A stretch of DNA of 64,000 nt, taken from Oncomelania hupensis (Eukaryota; Mollusca; Gastropoda; Littorinimorpha; Pomatiopsidae). Under the pieces are notes generated by a model. That model saw nothing but the letters and a program-made list of their open reading frames with translations. It had not been told where the DNA came from and ran no database searches. Every line of letters starts with the position of its first letter. Within the stretch, counting starts at the first letter, position 1. Location of the stretch: positions 3,479,959 to 3,543,958 of the forward strand of contig CM072523.1 in NCBI GenBank assembly GCA_036898135.1. The letters are read 5' to 3'. Of the stretch, positions 1-11,680 are shown piece by piece. Made by a program: the position numbers and the translations under genes.

Positions 1-345
1 GTAACAATTGTGGTGGCTGGGAGAAGTGCGAATAGTCCCTCTTTTCTTTATGATAAAAGTGTTGATATTGCTTTTTCCTTCCTCACCGAACATGTCATTC
101 ATGCGTGTACAACTGGAGCTACTTTCTCACCGACACAGTGCAGCGCCAAACAGGACAAGAAGAGCATGGCCTAGTCCTACCAAGACCTTTTCATTTGAAT
201 CTTCACCTAAAACAACTATAACTGTGCACTGAAGCAACTTCCAACTTGAATGCAGCAGTAAGATGGCCTGTCCTCACAACTGTTTCAATATTTGTGGTAA
301 ATTGGACTAGAATCGATTGGTTCTTTGTCCCATCCACTTTACGGT
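1..345. other. No recognised feature
   Basis: Unique-looking AT-moderate sequence. A 74-codon open frame is present but has no recognisable domain and no splice context that I can support. Confidence 0.4.
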
Positions 346-1255
346 TGTGTAGTGTAATGTAGTGTAGTCTAGTGTAGTATAGTGTAGTGTTGTGTAGTGT
401 AGTCTAATGTAATGTAATGTAGTGTAATGTAATGTAGTGTAGTGTAGTGTAGTGTAATGCAGTGTAGTGTAGTGTAGTGTAGTGTAGTGTAGTGTAGTGT
501 AGTGTAGTGTATTATAGTGTGATGTAGTGTAGTATACTGTAGTGTAGTATAATGTAGTGTAGTGTAGTGTAATGTAGTACAATGTAGTGTAGTGTAGTGT
601 AGTGTAATGTAGTGTAGTGTAGTGTAATGTAGTGTAGTGTAATGTAGTATAATGTAGTGTAATGTAGTGTAATGTAGTGTATTATAGTGTAATGTAGTGT
701 AATTTAGTGTAGTGTAATGTAATGTAGTATAGAGTAGTGTAGTGTAGTATAGTGTAATATAGTGTAATGTAATGTAGTGTAGTGCAATGTAGTGTAATGT
801 AATGTAGTGTAATGTAGTGTAATGTAATGTAATGTAATGTAGTGTAGTGTAATGTAATGTAGCGTAATGTAGTGTAATGTAGTGTAATGTAGTGTAGTGT
901 AATGTAATGTAGTGTAGTGTAATGTAGTATAATGTAGTGTAGTGTAATGTGTAATGTAGTGTATTATAGTGTAATGTAGTGTAATTTAGTGTAGTGTAAT
1001 GTAATGTAATGTAGTAAAGTGTAATGTAGTGTAGTGTAGTGTAATGTAGTGTACTGTAGTGTAATGTAGTGTACTGTAGTGTAATGTAGTGTAGTGTAGT
1101 GTAGTGTAGTATAGTGTAATATAGTGTAATGTAGTGTAATGTAGTGTAGTGTAATGTAGTGTAATGTAATGTAGTGTAGTGTAGTATAATGTAGTGTAGT
1201 GTAATGTAGTATAATGTAGTGTATTGTAGTATAGTGTACTGTAGTGTAGTGTAGT
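346..1255. repeat. Pentanucleotide TGTAG/TGTAA minisatellite
   Basis: About 180 units of a 5-bp repeat whose two main variants are TGTAG and TGTAA, interspersed without a fixed order. Segments such as AATGTAGTGTATTATAGTG recur near 680 and 955, showing duplication of multi-unit blocks. The right edge decays into GTGGTGTG sequence to about 1360. Reading frames across it (YTTLH-type on the minus strand) are translations of the repeat, not genes. Confidence 0.95.
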
Positions 1256-1410
1256 GGTGTGTGGTGTGGAGCGGGGTGTAGTGGTGATGTGAAGTGTTGT
1301 GAGGTGTAGTGGTGATTTGTGGTGTTGTGTGATGTGGTGTGGTGTAGTGTGTGGTGTTCCGTTAGTTTTTATTTATTTACTTCTTTATTTATTGTTGTTC
1401 TTTTTTGCAG

Positions 1411-1664
1411 TTGCGATATTGGACAATGAAGAAGATACTGACCAACGAAAAACAAGAAGAATTGGTGAGCTCGCTGTGGTACCTCAAGGTCCCGTTCACA
1501 CCACAAAACGATTTATTAATGGGGCTGACCTTTGCACTTTTATAGCCCGGTCACGTAAACCAACCTGTGGTCAACCTCCACCATGCACGCTAGCTGATAA
1601 TACTGATATGGCTCTGCATCCCTGCCCACCGAGCTACCGCGGAACTCGGATTCTTCCATGCTGA
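1411..1664 (+). other. Possible exon-like open segment
   Basis: A pyrimidine-rich stretch ending TTTTTTGCAG at 1410 looks like a splice acceptor and is followed by an open frame of about 84 codons to TGA, beginning VAILDNEEDTDQRKTRR. I do not recognise a family. No partner exon or donor site is evident, so this may be chance. Confidence 0.15.
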
Positions 1665-2053
1665 CACCATGTTCCTTAGTAATGCATTGCTCGGCACTCT
1701 GTATCGCTTGCTGATGATCTGGATATGCGTGTAGTTATGTGTGTGTAATGAATTGAACGGCTTTACGTGCCTTTCAAACTAGTTTGCGGAGACACGCAAT
1801 AGAAAGAAAAAAAAAAGCGTCAACTTTTAACAGTTGACTCGTCTGTCCAACCACGCACCACTCTAAACCAAGTTGCAACTGAAGGTGGCGAAAAAGCACA
1901 GAAATGTATTCCGGATTTTCTATAATTAAAAAAAAAAACACACCTAAAAACAACAAACCAAAAGCATATATCTAAAGACAAGCGTTGAGCAAAATGGATT
2001 GACGGGTGGACCCCAAAACAATTCAGAGGCGCCTCGCCCTTAGCTCATTGTAG
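1665..2053. other. No recognised feature
   Basis: Unique sequence with two short A-runs near 1805 and 1927. Nothing that I can name. Confidence 0.35.
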
Positions 2054-2830
2054 CCTGAGCACCTCACACTGCGTTTTTATAAACTAATTTTAAAGCTGGG
2101 TAAGTCTACTCCTTCTCAAATGATTTTTGGTGAATTAGGGCAAGTTCCTCTGGAGTTACAGGCAAAGCAAAGAATGTTAAATTTTTGGTATAAGCTTGTT
2201 CACCCTGATAACAGTAATAAATTGTCCAGCGTTATGTACACTTTTTTGTTTCACATTGATTTGCATAAAGGTTATAAATCTTCATTCCTCGATTCAGTGC
2301 GGAAAGAGTTAAATAATCTAGGACTTGGTAATTTTTGGTTAAATCAGGGGCTAACCAATGTTATGCCTTCTGCGTCAGTTTTTAAGTGTACAATTAAGCA
2401 ACGCCTACATGATCAGTTTATTCAAGGCTGGTTCGAGGAAATAAACAATAATGAATTTTACTATAATTATCGAATGTTTAAGCTACATTTTGAATTTGAA
2501 AAATATTTGCATGTTCTACCAACAAATCTTGCAATATCTGTTCTAAAGTTTAGGACACTTAACCACAGAATGCCAGTGCAGAGAGGCCGATATTTTAACA
2601 TTCCTAGACACGAACGTGTATGTCAAAAATGTAATAGTGGCGATCTTGGTGATGAGTTTCATTATTTATTTTTGTGTTCACATTTTTGTAACTCGAGAAG
2701 AGATTTATTAAAATCATACTATTATAGATATCCCAATGCCATCAAATTTCAAGAATTATTGTCATCTAACAAAAAGTCAGAATTATTAAAGCTTGTAAGT
2801 CTAATGAAATTAATAATTAAACAAATGTAA
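2054..2830 (+). pseudogene. LINE reverse-transcriptase polyprotein, C-terminal remnant
   Basis: About 258 codons remain open. The catalytic reverse-transcriptase motifs are absent because the 5' part is missing. The visible landmark, counted from the ATG at 2120, is a zinc-binding-like cluster with Cys168, Cys171, His181 and Cys186 (CQKC ... DEFHYLFLC), preceded by FRTLNHRMPVQRGRY. This arrangement is common at the C terminus of invertebrate LINE ORF2 proteins. It has no in-frame stops, so the insertion may be fairly young. It cannot encode a functional enzyme alone. Confidence 0.7.
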
Positions 2831-3194
2831 CGTTTTTATCCCATGTCAAAAATTAATATAGTTCTGATGTTGACAGGTTATGTGTAATAAAAATTATTCC
2901 AGTAGTTTGTCATTGATGTGTTTAGGTTGAATTGTATTGTTAGTTATGATTCATAGTTGTTGTCCCCAATCAAGTTCTTTTTTCTTCTTTTCCCCACTCC
3001 ATAACTCCCCCTGCCACCTCCCCCCCACTCCACGCTATTCCGCTGTATAAATAAATAGTTTAAAATTTTTATTTTATTTTTTAATCTAAAATGTTAATTA
3101 ATTATTGTGCATGTTTGTGTATATTATTTTAACCATGTCCATGTGCCCTTAATGGGTTTTTCTGGAATAAAATTTGCCTTGCCTTGCCTTGCCT
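2054..3194 (+). mobile_element. 5'-truncated non-LTR retrotransposon (LINE), 3' end
   Basis: The segment holds the C-terminal part of a LINE polyprotein, a 3' untranslated region and a terminal (TTGCC)n tail at about 3174-3194, directly after GGAATAAAA. Short tandem tails and 5' truncation are expected products of target-primed reverse transcription. The open frame extends upstream of its first ATG (2120) to at least 2057 (EHLTLRFYKLILKLG), and a stop lies at 2051, so the 5' break is near 2054. I cannot name the clade securely; CR1/L2-like is plausible. Confidence 0.75.
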
Positions 3195-3457
3195 CACAAA
3201 GTGGGACATATGAAAAATGCATGAAACCTCAAGGATGAACCCGTTGGGCACAAGCACTCTCGGTGTGCCACTTCCTGACTAATAACCACGCAACCAGTCC
3301 GCGCGTCACGCACCATAAAGTCATAAACATCATCTCACGGGCAGACTACTGTACCCGCAACTCCACTTATCTCCCCTGTTTTCCGCCATAAAGAAGGGAC
3401 GTAACTCCAGCCATTAAACGCGAGCTATGGGGGTTAATCGGTCTCCGGGGGCGACAG

Positions 3458-3460
<3 letters not shown>
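3195..3460. other. No recognised feature
   Basis: Unique sequence between the LINE tail and a GA tract; no gene or repeat identified. Confidence 0.35.
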
Positions 3461-3516
<56 letters not shown>

Positions 3517-3522
3517 GAGAGA

Positions 3523-3561
<39 letters not shown>
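3461..3561. repeat. (GA)n microsatellite
   Basis: About 100 bp of GA dinucleotide with rare interruptions (GCGA, GTGTGA). Confidence 0.95.
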
Positions 3562-3563
<2 letters not shown>

Positions 3564-3683
3564 CTTTCGTTATTTGACTTTTCTCATTGAAGAACAAGAT
3601 GGCAAGCCGTTCAACTGTATTTCCAGACATTCATACTCATAACCGAAAGCTAAGCATTTTCAAAAAGTGTTAATTTTCTTGTC

Positions 3684-6108
3684 GATGTCATGACTGGGCT
3701 TTATCATAATGAAGCAACAGGAACACGTGGAATGATGTCATGACTGGGCTTTATCATAATGAAGCAACAGGAACACGTGGAATGATGTTATGACTGGGCT
3801 TTATCATAATGAAGCAACAGGAACACGAGGAATGATATTATGACTAGGCTTTATGGTAATTAAGCAACAAGAACACGTGGAATGATGTTATGATTGGGCT
3901 TTATAATAATGAAGCAACAGGAACACGTGGACTGATGTTATGACTGGGCTTTATTGTAATGAAGCAACAGGGACAACGTGGAATGATGTTATGACTGGGC
4001 TTTATCATAATGAAGCAACAGGAATACGTGGAATGATGTTATGACTGGGCTTTATTGTAATGAAGCAACAGGCACACGTGGAATGATGTCATGACTGGGC
4101 TTTATCATAACGAAGCAACAGGAATACGTGGAATGATGTTATGACTGGGCTTTATTGTAATGAAGCAACAGGAACACGTGGAATGATGTTATGACTGGAC
4201 TTTATCATAATGAAGCAACAGGAATACGTGGAATGATGTTATGACTGGGCTTTATCATAATGAAGCAACCGGAATACGTGGAATGATGTCATGACTAGGC
4301 TTTATCATAATGAAGCAACAGGAATACGTGGAATGATGTTATGACTGGGCTTTATCGTAAGGAAGCAACAGGAACACCTGGAATGATGATATGAATGGGC
4401 TTTATCATAATGAAGCAACAGGAACACATGGAATGATGTTGTGACTGGGCTTTATCATAATGAAGCAACAGGGACACGTGGAATGATGTTATGACTGGGC
4501 TTTATCATAATGAAGCAACAGGGACACGTGGAATGATGTTATAACTGGGCTTTATCATAATGAAGCAACAGGGACACCTGGAATGATTGGGCTTTATCGT
4601 AATGAAGCAACATGGGCACCTGGAATGATGTTATGACTGGGCTTTATCATAATGAAGCAACAGGGACACCTGGAATAATGTTATGACTGGGCTTTATCAT
4701 AATGAAGCAACAGGGACACCTGGAATAATGTTATGACTGGGCTTTATCATAAGGAAGCAACAGGAACACTTGGAATGAAGTTATGACTGGGCTTTATCGT
4801 AATGAAGCAACAGGGACACCTGGAATAATGTTATGACTGGGCTTTATCATAATGAAGCAACAGGAACACCTGGAATAATGTTATGACTGGGCTTTATCAT
4901 AATGAAGCAGCAGGGACACCTGGAATAATGTTATGACTGGGCTTTATCATAATGAAGCAACAGGAACACCTGGAATAATGTTATGACTGGGCTTTATCAT
5001 AATGAAGCAACAGGAAAACCTGGAATAATGTTATGACTGGGCTTTATCATAATGAAGCAACAGGGACACCTGGAATAATGTTATGACTGGGCTTTATCAT
5101 AAGGAAGCAACAGGAACACGTGGAATGATGTTATGACTGGGCTTTATCGTAATGAAGCAACAGGAACACGTGGAATGATGTTATGACTGGGCTTTATCAT
5201 AATGAAGCAACAGGAACACGTGAAATGATGTTATGACTGGGCTTTATCGTAATGAAGCAACAGGAACACGTGGAATGATGTTATGACTGGGCTTTATCAT
5301 AATGAAGCAACAGGAATACGTGGAATGATGTTATGACTGGGCTTTTTTGTAATGAAGCAACAGTGACACGTGGAATGATGTTATGACTGGACTTTATCAT
5401 AATGAAGCAACAGGAATACGTGGAATGATGTTATGACTGGGCTTTATCATAATGAAGCAACAGGAACACGTGGAATGATGTTATGACTGGGCTTTATCAT
5501 AATGAAGCAACAGGAACACGTGGAATGATGTTATGACTGGGCTTTATCATAATGAAGCAACAGGAACACGTGGAATGATGTTATGACTGGGCTTTATCAT
5601 AATGAAGCAACAGGAACACGTGGAATGATGTTATGACTGGGCTTTATCATAATGAAGCAACAGGAACACGTGGAATGATGTTATGACTGGGCTTTATCAT
5701 AATGAAGCAACAGGAACACGTGGAATGATGTTATGACTGGGTTTTATCGTAATGAAGCAACAGGGACATCTGGAATGATGTTATGACTGGGCTTTATCAT
5801 AATGAAGCAACAGGAACATCTGGAATGATGTTATGACTGGGCTTTATCGTAATGAAGCAACAGGAATACCTGGAATCATGTTATGACTGGGCTTTATCAT
5901 AATGAAGCAACAGGGACACCTGGAATGATTGGGCTTTATCGTAATGAAGCAACATGGACACCTGGAATGATTGGGCTTTATCGTAATGAAGCAACAGGGA
6001 CACGTGGAATGATGTTATCACTGGGCTTTATCATAATGAAGCAACAGGAACACGTGGAATGATGTTATGACTGGGCTTTATGGTAATGAAGCAACAGGGA
6101 CACCTGGC
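3684..6108. repeat. 50-bp satellite array, about 48 copies
   Basis: Head-to-tail repeat with a 50-bp period; a typical unit runs from ATGATGTTATGACTGGGC through TTTATCATAATGAAGCAAC to AGGAACACGTGGA. Most units in the first and the 5120-5730 parts carry a palindromic CACGTG (E-box core), replaced by CACCTG in much of 4570-5090 and 5860-5990. At least three units (near 4583, 5927 and 5966) share an 8-bp deletion that reduces the unit to 42 bp. There are no unique spacers, so this is not a CRISPR array. Confidence 0.95.
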
Positions 6109-6331
6109 ATCATAGGCCGCCATCTGATCCATCGGCAAGCAAACAATTCCCAAAATCGGCTGAGCCCATTTCTAGAAACAGCGCAACACGTGTTTAGATA
6201 ATGTGGAAGCACAATGACCTTGACCTTAGAGAACGTACAAATACGAATGATCCAGCATGCTGAGCAGTAGTTGAAGCATGCGCTGTGTTAAAACGATCAT
6301 TTTCCGTTCAGTTATTCTTAAGCTAAGGCGA
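6109..6331. other. No recognised feature
   Basis: Short unique stretch between the satellite and the first RTE fragment. Confidence 0.35.
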
Positions 6332-6707
6332 CGACGAAGTCCGACAGACTATCACACAAGCCATTGGACAACACGATGACCTGCTCACAGGGGTGAAAAA
6401 ACGGAAACTCCGATGGTATGGCCACGTCACCAGATCATCAGGTCTTGCAAAGACCATCCTGCAAGGCACAGTGCAAGGAGGTAGAAGAAGAGGGAGACCG
6501 AAAAAGAGGTGGGAGGACAACATTCGAGAATGGACTGGTTTGACACTGAGCGAAACCATCAGGGTTGCTGAGGACAGGGAAAGATGGAGTACGCTGGTTA
6601 AACGATCATCTGTGGTGCCCCTACGACCTCCGAGTTACGGGATAGGATAGGATAGGATAGGATAGGATAGGATAGGATAGGATAGGATAGGATAGGATAG
6701 GATAGGA
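6332..6707 (+). mobile_element. RTE-clade LINE copy R1, heavily 5'-truncated
   Basis: It retains only the last ~105 codons of the RTE ORF: QTITQAIGQHDDLL, then LRWYGHVTRSSGLAKTILQ, GGRRRGRPKKRWEDNIREW and a C terminus VVPLRPPSYGIG. The layout matches the C-terminal region of BovB/RTE-type reverse transcriptases. The stop is followed by a (GGATA)n tail from about 6640 to 6707. One substitution (GGGGTG for GTGGTG) distinguishes it from copy R2. A 5-bp AAGGC on both sides (6325 and 6706) could be a target duplication but is too short to be sure. Confidence 0.85.
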
Positions 6708-7562
6708 AGGCAAAAAATGGGTTCGGACTTCGGAGCGACGGACCTGACCGACTGGCTGACTAACCGGGTTTATTACTAAAAGGATGGCCTATGATGACGA
6801 CAGGGAAATCCCTTATATGCGAAAGTGTCCAGGGAGGTTAATCTAATCAACGAACGACAGGTACAACTGTTGCAGGCGAACAGTACAAGCGTAGTTTCTC
6901 GACGCGAGAAACAGGCTAGTAGATAGGTCTGTTTACAAAGGCTGAAAAATTGCAGCTAAACTTGAGGACGTCGCTCGGTTTACGGGAAGAGGATATTCGG
7001 GGAGAGCTGATATGAATACCTACAAGCTAGAACTACGAGTAGGTCATCAGAGAATAAGGATTGGGGCCGGTGGGTGGAGGTTGGGGCCGGTGTATGAGGA
7101 GAGAGTGTCAATGCCTTTGTCATACTCCAAGCTTAATTTGTGATCAGCTCCCCTCTTCCTTCCTCCCGCCCCACTCCCCTCCCCTCCATTCCCCTCCCCG
7201 ATCAAGAAGAGAGCTATGAAAAAAACATGGAAAAAGGATGAAGAATAAAGATGAAGATAAGATGTTCCGAAATTTTATATTCTCGCAAGGTTTTGTATTA
7301 TTTAAGTACTATTAGTGAACCGTGACCGGGGCCGACACCAACTGCCAGCGACCTACACCTCGCTCATTCATTCACATTGCCGTGAGTGTACTCACGGTGA
7401 TGTGAACTGAATCCCAGTTCTCACCTTCAGTCTGTGCTGATGAAGGCGACAGGATAGTCGCTGAAAGCTACACGAGTAAGTAGCCATTTACGCATGTGTG
7501 ATTTGTCAAAACTCTGTAGCCGATATACTATTAGTGATTTTTGCTAATCTACACTCACCCGC
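6708..7562. other. Unannotated region; small perfect hairpin
   Basis: No gene found. A perfect hairpin with 8-bp arms CCGTGAGT/ACTCACGG lies at 7380-7397. The segment near 7440-7475 resembles the 3' parts of some retroelements, but not clearly enough to call. Confidence 0.3.
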
Positions 7563-7643
7563 CTCTGTCTGTCTGTCTGTCTGTTTGTTGTCTGTCTCTC
7601 TCTGTCTCCCTCTCTATATTTCTCTCTCTGTCTCTCTCTCTAG
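7563..7643. repeat. CTGT/CT pyrimidine microsatellite
   Basis: Tetranucleotide CTGT repeats grading into CT dinucleotides. Confidence 0.9.
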
Positions 7644-7726
7644 TTTGTGGGGCTCAGTGAAAATGAAGCAGGGGAAGAAGGAAGAAAGAGCAGGATGTGG
7701 ATGAGACAAACAACGTAACAAACGAC

Positions 7727-7727
7727 G

Positions 7728-7792
<65 letters not shown>

Positions 7793-7827
7793 GTCGTCGT
7801 CGTCGTCGTCATCATCATCGTCGTCGT

Positions 7828-7900
<73 letters not shown>

Positions 7901-8092
7901 GCCCTCATAGCCATAATTATCATCGCCATCATGATCATCATTATCATTATCATCATCATCATCATCATCATCGTCGTCGTAATCAAAATCATCATCATAG
8001 CCATAATCATCATCGCCATCATTGCCATCATCATCATCATCATCATCATTATCATCATCGCCATCATAGCCATAATCATCATCGCCTTCATC

Positions 8093-8160
<68 letters not shown>

Positions 8161-8187
8161 TATCATCATCATCATCATCATCATAGC

Positions 8188-8220
<33 letters not shown>

Positions 8221-8222
8221 AA
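7727..8222. repeat. (ATC)n microsatellite, about 495 bp
   Basis: Long ATC array with interspersed GTC, GCC and TAGCCATA variants. Frames on both strands (poly-Ile, poly-Met) are open simply because the unit is three bases and contains no stop in those frames. It directly precedes a SINE-A body. Confidence 0.95.
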
Positions 8223-8545
8223 TGGTTGGTATTGGCTGGAGTCTATCTAAACTTTCAACGTAAAATTCAATGTTCGTTCCGTCTTCTCATAGCAGCGTAA
8301 CCTTTACACCGCATGTTTGAGTGATAAATGACTGTGTGTTTTGTTGTGAATGCAGGAGTGTCTGTAAACATGTGTGTATGTTGGTTACAGATCGCCGCGA
8401 TTTGAGTCTCATTTAAGAAAAATGCGCGCATAGCATCCATGATGATGAGGAGGAAGAGGAGGCTGCTGCTGCTGCTGCTGCTGCTCCTTATGATGATGAT
8501 GATGATGATAATGATGATGATGACGACGACGATGATGATGATGCC
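8223..8545 (+). mobile_element. SINE-A fragment with GCT/GAT triplet tail
   Basis: Matches the 3' half of the SINE-A family: a TTTACACCGCATGTTTGAG block, GTATGTTGGTTACAGATCGC, then a terminal ATAGCATCCATG at about 8429. Immediately after follow GAT, GCT and GAC triplets to 8545. The tRNA-like head is missing, its place being taken by the (ATC)n tract. SINEs are non-autonomous and need a LINE enzyme in trans. Confidence 0.7.
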
Positions 8546-8647
8546 GAAGCACAATTGACGAACACAATATGAATGCATCAGAATGTTAAGCACGCCACCG
8601 CACAAATCGCAGCCATCGTCTAATTTAAAGACCCTCCGCGGTGCTGT

Positions 8648-8715
8648 TAATCCACACCGCTTTCCCATAATCCGGCCCGACATTGAAATAATCCCGTTTC
8701 GCGGGGAGATAATCC
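8648..8715 (+). promoter_or_regulatory. Four evenly spaced TAATCC motifs
   Basis: TAATCC occurs at 8648, 8668, 8689 and 8710, all in the same orientation, at steps of 20, 21 and 21 bp in otherwise non-repetitive sequence. TAATCC is the known core recognised by K50 homeodomains (Otx, Pitx, Goosecoid). Spacing of two helical turns would put all sites on one DNA face. A regulatory role is inference; chance or a decayed 21-bp repeat is possible. Confidence 0.3.
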
Positions 8716-9080
8716 AAGGCGGCACTTAGGTTAATTCTCCCCCTTGTTAAGCATGACATCTTCCAACCCTTGCCTTCAGCAGCTTCACAAGAAATTATAC
8801 ACAGTTGCCTCTCTGTTACACATGGTTATGAATGCGCCATTGGAGGTGGGTCTATAAATCAAACAGACCTCCGCTAGGCTCGCACCTTGGCGTTATCAAG
8901 GACCCAAATGTCGTTTTTAATGCGGTTTACACGCCCATCGGAGAGGTTTCACTTTAGTAATCTGGAGTATTATTATACACTGGTATTATCATTCTACCTA
9001 GTATAACAGTTTGAAGAAGAAAAAACACATCTCAGTCTCACTTCAGCAATCATATTTCTGTTCCTTTCCTGCCAACCTTA
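8716..9080. other. Unique sequence, possibly regulatory
   Basis: Non-repetitive, balanced composition, no coding signal. It adjoins the TAATCC cluster and contains TTATCAAGG and TTTAATGCGG motifs, but I cannot assign a function. Confidence 0.25.
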
Positions 9081-9388
9081 CTTCTTCGGCTGAGAGTATA
9101 AACCGAGGTCTAGTCTGTGCACTCACGCATTCCATCGCACGGGCTTTAAAGATCCTGACGCTCATGTCCTAGACGGGTGAATGTACGCTACACAAATATA
9201 CCCAGCAAGCCCTGGGTCCTTCCTCCCGGTGGCCCGGGACGGTGCTCAGTTTTCTGAGCGTCAGACAAAGCGCCCAAAGGCATCCAGTGGGCGCCTGGGG
9301 TGGCTTGAGTTAGATCCTGTAGCGAACAGCGCCTTGAGCTTAGTTCTTGAGCTGGAAAAGCGCTCTGTAAGAACGACTGAATAAAACA
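9081..9388 (+). mobile_element. SINE-B copy
   Basis: Carries the SINE-B landmarks in order: GAGTATAAACCGAGGTCTAG, AAAGATCCTGACGCTCATG, CTAGACGGGTGAATG, a GCGCCCAAAGGCATCC block, TTGAGTTAGATCCTGTAG, then GCGCCTTGAG ... GAGCTGGAAAAGCGCT and an AATAAAA tail. The tRNA-like head seen in the 18.4-kb copy is not present here. Confidence 0.75.
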
Positions 9389-10469
9389 ACACGTACAGTA
9401 TGCATCTGTGTGCTATCGTAAGCTGTTGGTCTACACAGCCGATGAAGACGTTCCATGGCCAACAGTAAGATAAGTACACTGCTCTAGGACGTCAGTTGAC
9501 GCCGTACTGCACTGACATAGCGCACTTTCATGGTCAAAGCTAGACAAGGCGCAGGGGGGCCGTATACACATAGGAGCGCTGAAAATAAATACGGTGGTGT
9601 TTAACATGCGGTCAAGTAGCACACCTGTTGCCAGATTGGACCCAATATCACACCTTCACCGTACCTGTTAGCACCCTAAACCCGTGTTCTTGTTGTTGTT
9701 GTTTTTTTTTTAAATAAGATTTAGAGACAGTCCGTACCACCATTTGCCAGCTATCATTGCAGCGCAAACAACTGTAAGGACCAGAGAACTGATTCTCAAC
9801 CCTAGACTTCAAACCGAAAACTCTCAGATGAAGCTGGTTTGCGCACAGTTGCCACGCCTTCGACCACAGCGCACCACTGTGGAAAGTCATTGTTTGCTCG
9901 TTTGTCTACTTGACAGTTTGTTATGAGCTAAAACTTCATTGCATTTGTCTAGGCTACTTGACAGTTTTTTAAGAGCTAAAACTTCATTACATTTGCAACC
10001 ACATTTAGCAGCGCTCCAATACATTGTCAAACCTGCCACCATCGCTAAAGCATTTGTACCAGGTTTGCAAAGCCCGGAAAGAGGATAATAGCTACCAAGC
10101 CACTGTCACAGCCTCTTGACGCGTCTAAATCCGCACGGATTAACTGCCCATCAATCCGGTATCCTTCCGCCACTACAGGCTTAGAGGCTCGCAGAGCTAG
10201 AGGACGTCTTCATCTTTAATAATGTAGGTGCTTTCCGACATTGCCGATGGAGATAACGGGGTTCAGTTAGTGGGTGGGTGGGTGCACCGCACGTGTTAAC
10301 GGTCCTTGGCGTGAGAGTGTGCAGCAAAAATGCAACAAATGGATATCTTCATATCAAGGTTCGAGGCTAACTCTGCCGTAGTAGTTTCGCCACCGCTGTT
10401 TGTACTCTATAGCTAAGATAGTAATGATTTCTTAACTTGATCGTGTAGTCAATGTGATGAGCGGATGTT
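9389..10469. other. Unannotated; contains a 45-bp tandem duplication
   Basis: No gene found. The segment CTACTTGACAGTTTGTTATG and following sequence at about 9907-9948 is repeated at 9953-9995 with few changes. A short (TGGG)n lies near 10270. Confidence 0.35.
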
Positions 10470-10690
10470 TTCTTCTTCTTTACTACTCCTACTCCTAATA
10501 CTGCTACTACTCTTACTCCTACTACTGCTACTATTACTACTACTACTACTACTACTACTGCTGCTACTACTGCTGCTGCTACTACTACTACTGCTACTAC
10601 TACTGCTACTACTACTACTGCTGCTACTACTACTGCTGCTGCTACTGCTACTACTACTACTGCTACTTCTTCTTCTTCTTCCTCTTCTAA
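10470..10690. repeat. (CTA)/(CTG) trinucleotide microsatellite
   Basis: Mixed ACT, GCT and CTT triplets. Poly-Leu, poly-Ser and poly-Val frames across it are repeat translations. Confidence 0.95.
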
Positions 10691-11319
10691 GTGCCGGCGA
10701 TAAGTTGATATATTCATGTACATGATTAGCAGACCTTACTTCCAAGAAATAAGAGGACTGATAAAACAGCAACAAATAAATGAATGTATATGGAACTATC
10801 TACACCCATCCTAAATAATACGGCATGGGAGCGAAGTAACCATCCCCAGAACGAAGGCAAACGGACCTAAATCAGCAAACAAATACATTTCACAATTTCA
10901 AAATAAGTGTCAGGTGCACACTACCTGCTGCTGTAGGTAAAGACGACAATAGAACGTACGAGGTAGGTACCAATAATGTTAAATATTAGTCAATAATTAG
11001 CAGTACCTGAATATCACCCTGGCGTTTCTTCACCTACCTTAAGTGTTAAGTGAGTCAGGTGGTCCTTAACGCGGTACCCACGGGCGCCTCAGAAATCATG
11101 CAAATTTCCCTCCCAATCTTTAGTTCATCAGCGTCAGGAGGGCTTAAATGGAAATCAAGTTCATTGCCAGGTGGCCAACGCCGCCTACAAAGTCAATTGG
11201 GGAGGCAATTTTCGGCGGTGGGTCTCTAGAGATGGCGAGGTTGATAACTGTCTCGGCTAAATTGCCTCCTCCCAAATCACAACAAAACGATAATGTTTAA
11301 AAGGGTCGGCTAAAAGAAT
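10691..11319. other. Unique sequence with octamer-like motif
   Basis: No coding signal. ATGCAAAT, the POU/Oct octamer core, is at 11098-11105, and TTTGCATGCA at about 11319. Paired GGAGGCAATTTT and AAATTGCCTCC segments at about 11202 and 11259 form an imperfect inverted repeat. A conserved non-coding element is conceivable but unproven. Confidence 0.2.
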
Positions 11320-11680
11320 TTGCATGCAGTTTGACACAGCGCGCCAGATATCATCTTTGTCAAAATACTCAATGTTGACATTTAAGAGTGATTTTCAGGT
11401 TTATTTCCCTGGAGGGAGTGGAGATGGGAAGGGGGAAGATATTTGGAATTCTCTACCGCAGTACAACACAAACTTGCCCGCAGTTTAACATGGCAATCAG
11501 ATATGATCTTGGTCAAAATTTAGCGTGTTGACACTACAAAAGTCTTGAGTGTTATTTCTCGGGGTCAGATCTTTGGAATTCCCATTGTCAGTATTGTTTC
11601 CCCGGCTGCTCCAGATATTTGGAATTCTCTGCCCTCCTCATTCACATTTGCATGTAGCTTGACACAGCTAGCCCGATATC
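11320..11680 (+). repeat. Degenerate ~160-bp tandem repeat with LINE-like C-terminal motif
   Basis: Three diverged units share GCAGTTTGACACAG-like and GATATTTGGAATTCTCT-like segments (11323, 11478, 11650 and 11441, 11567, 11615). In one frame the last unit reads AAPDIWNSLPSSFTFACSL, resembling the WNSLP motif near the C terminus of CR1/Jockey-type LINE proteins. It may be a tandemly duplicated, decayed LINE end. Confidence 0.35.

Noticed and set aside
1299..1664. Gene starting inside the pentamer array
   Set aside because: The first part is repeat-derived and no domain is recognised; kept only as a low-confidence exon-like segment.
3684..6108. Regular 50-bp repeats considered as a CRISPR array
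   Set aside because: Units are contiguous without unique spacers, there are no cas-like genes, and the setting is eukaryotic.
7727..8222. Poly-Ile and poly-Met frames of 188 codons
   Set aside because: They are translations of an ATC microsatellite.
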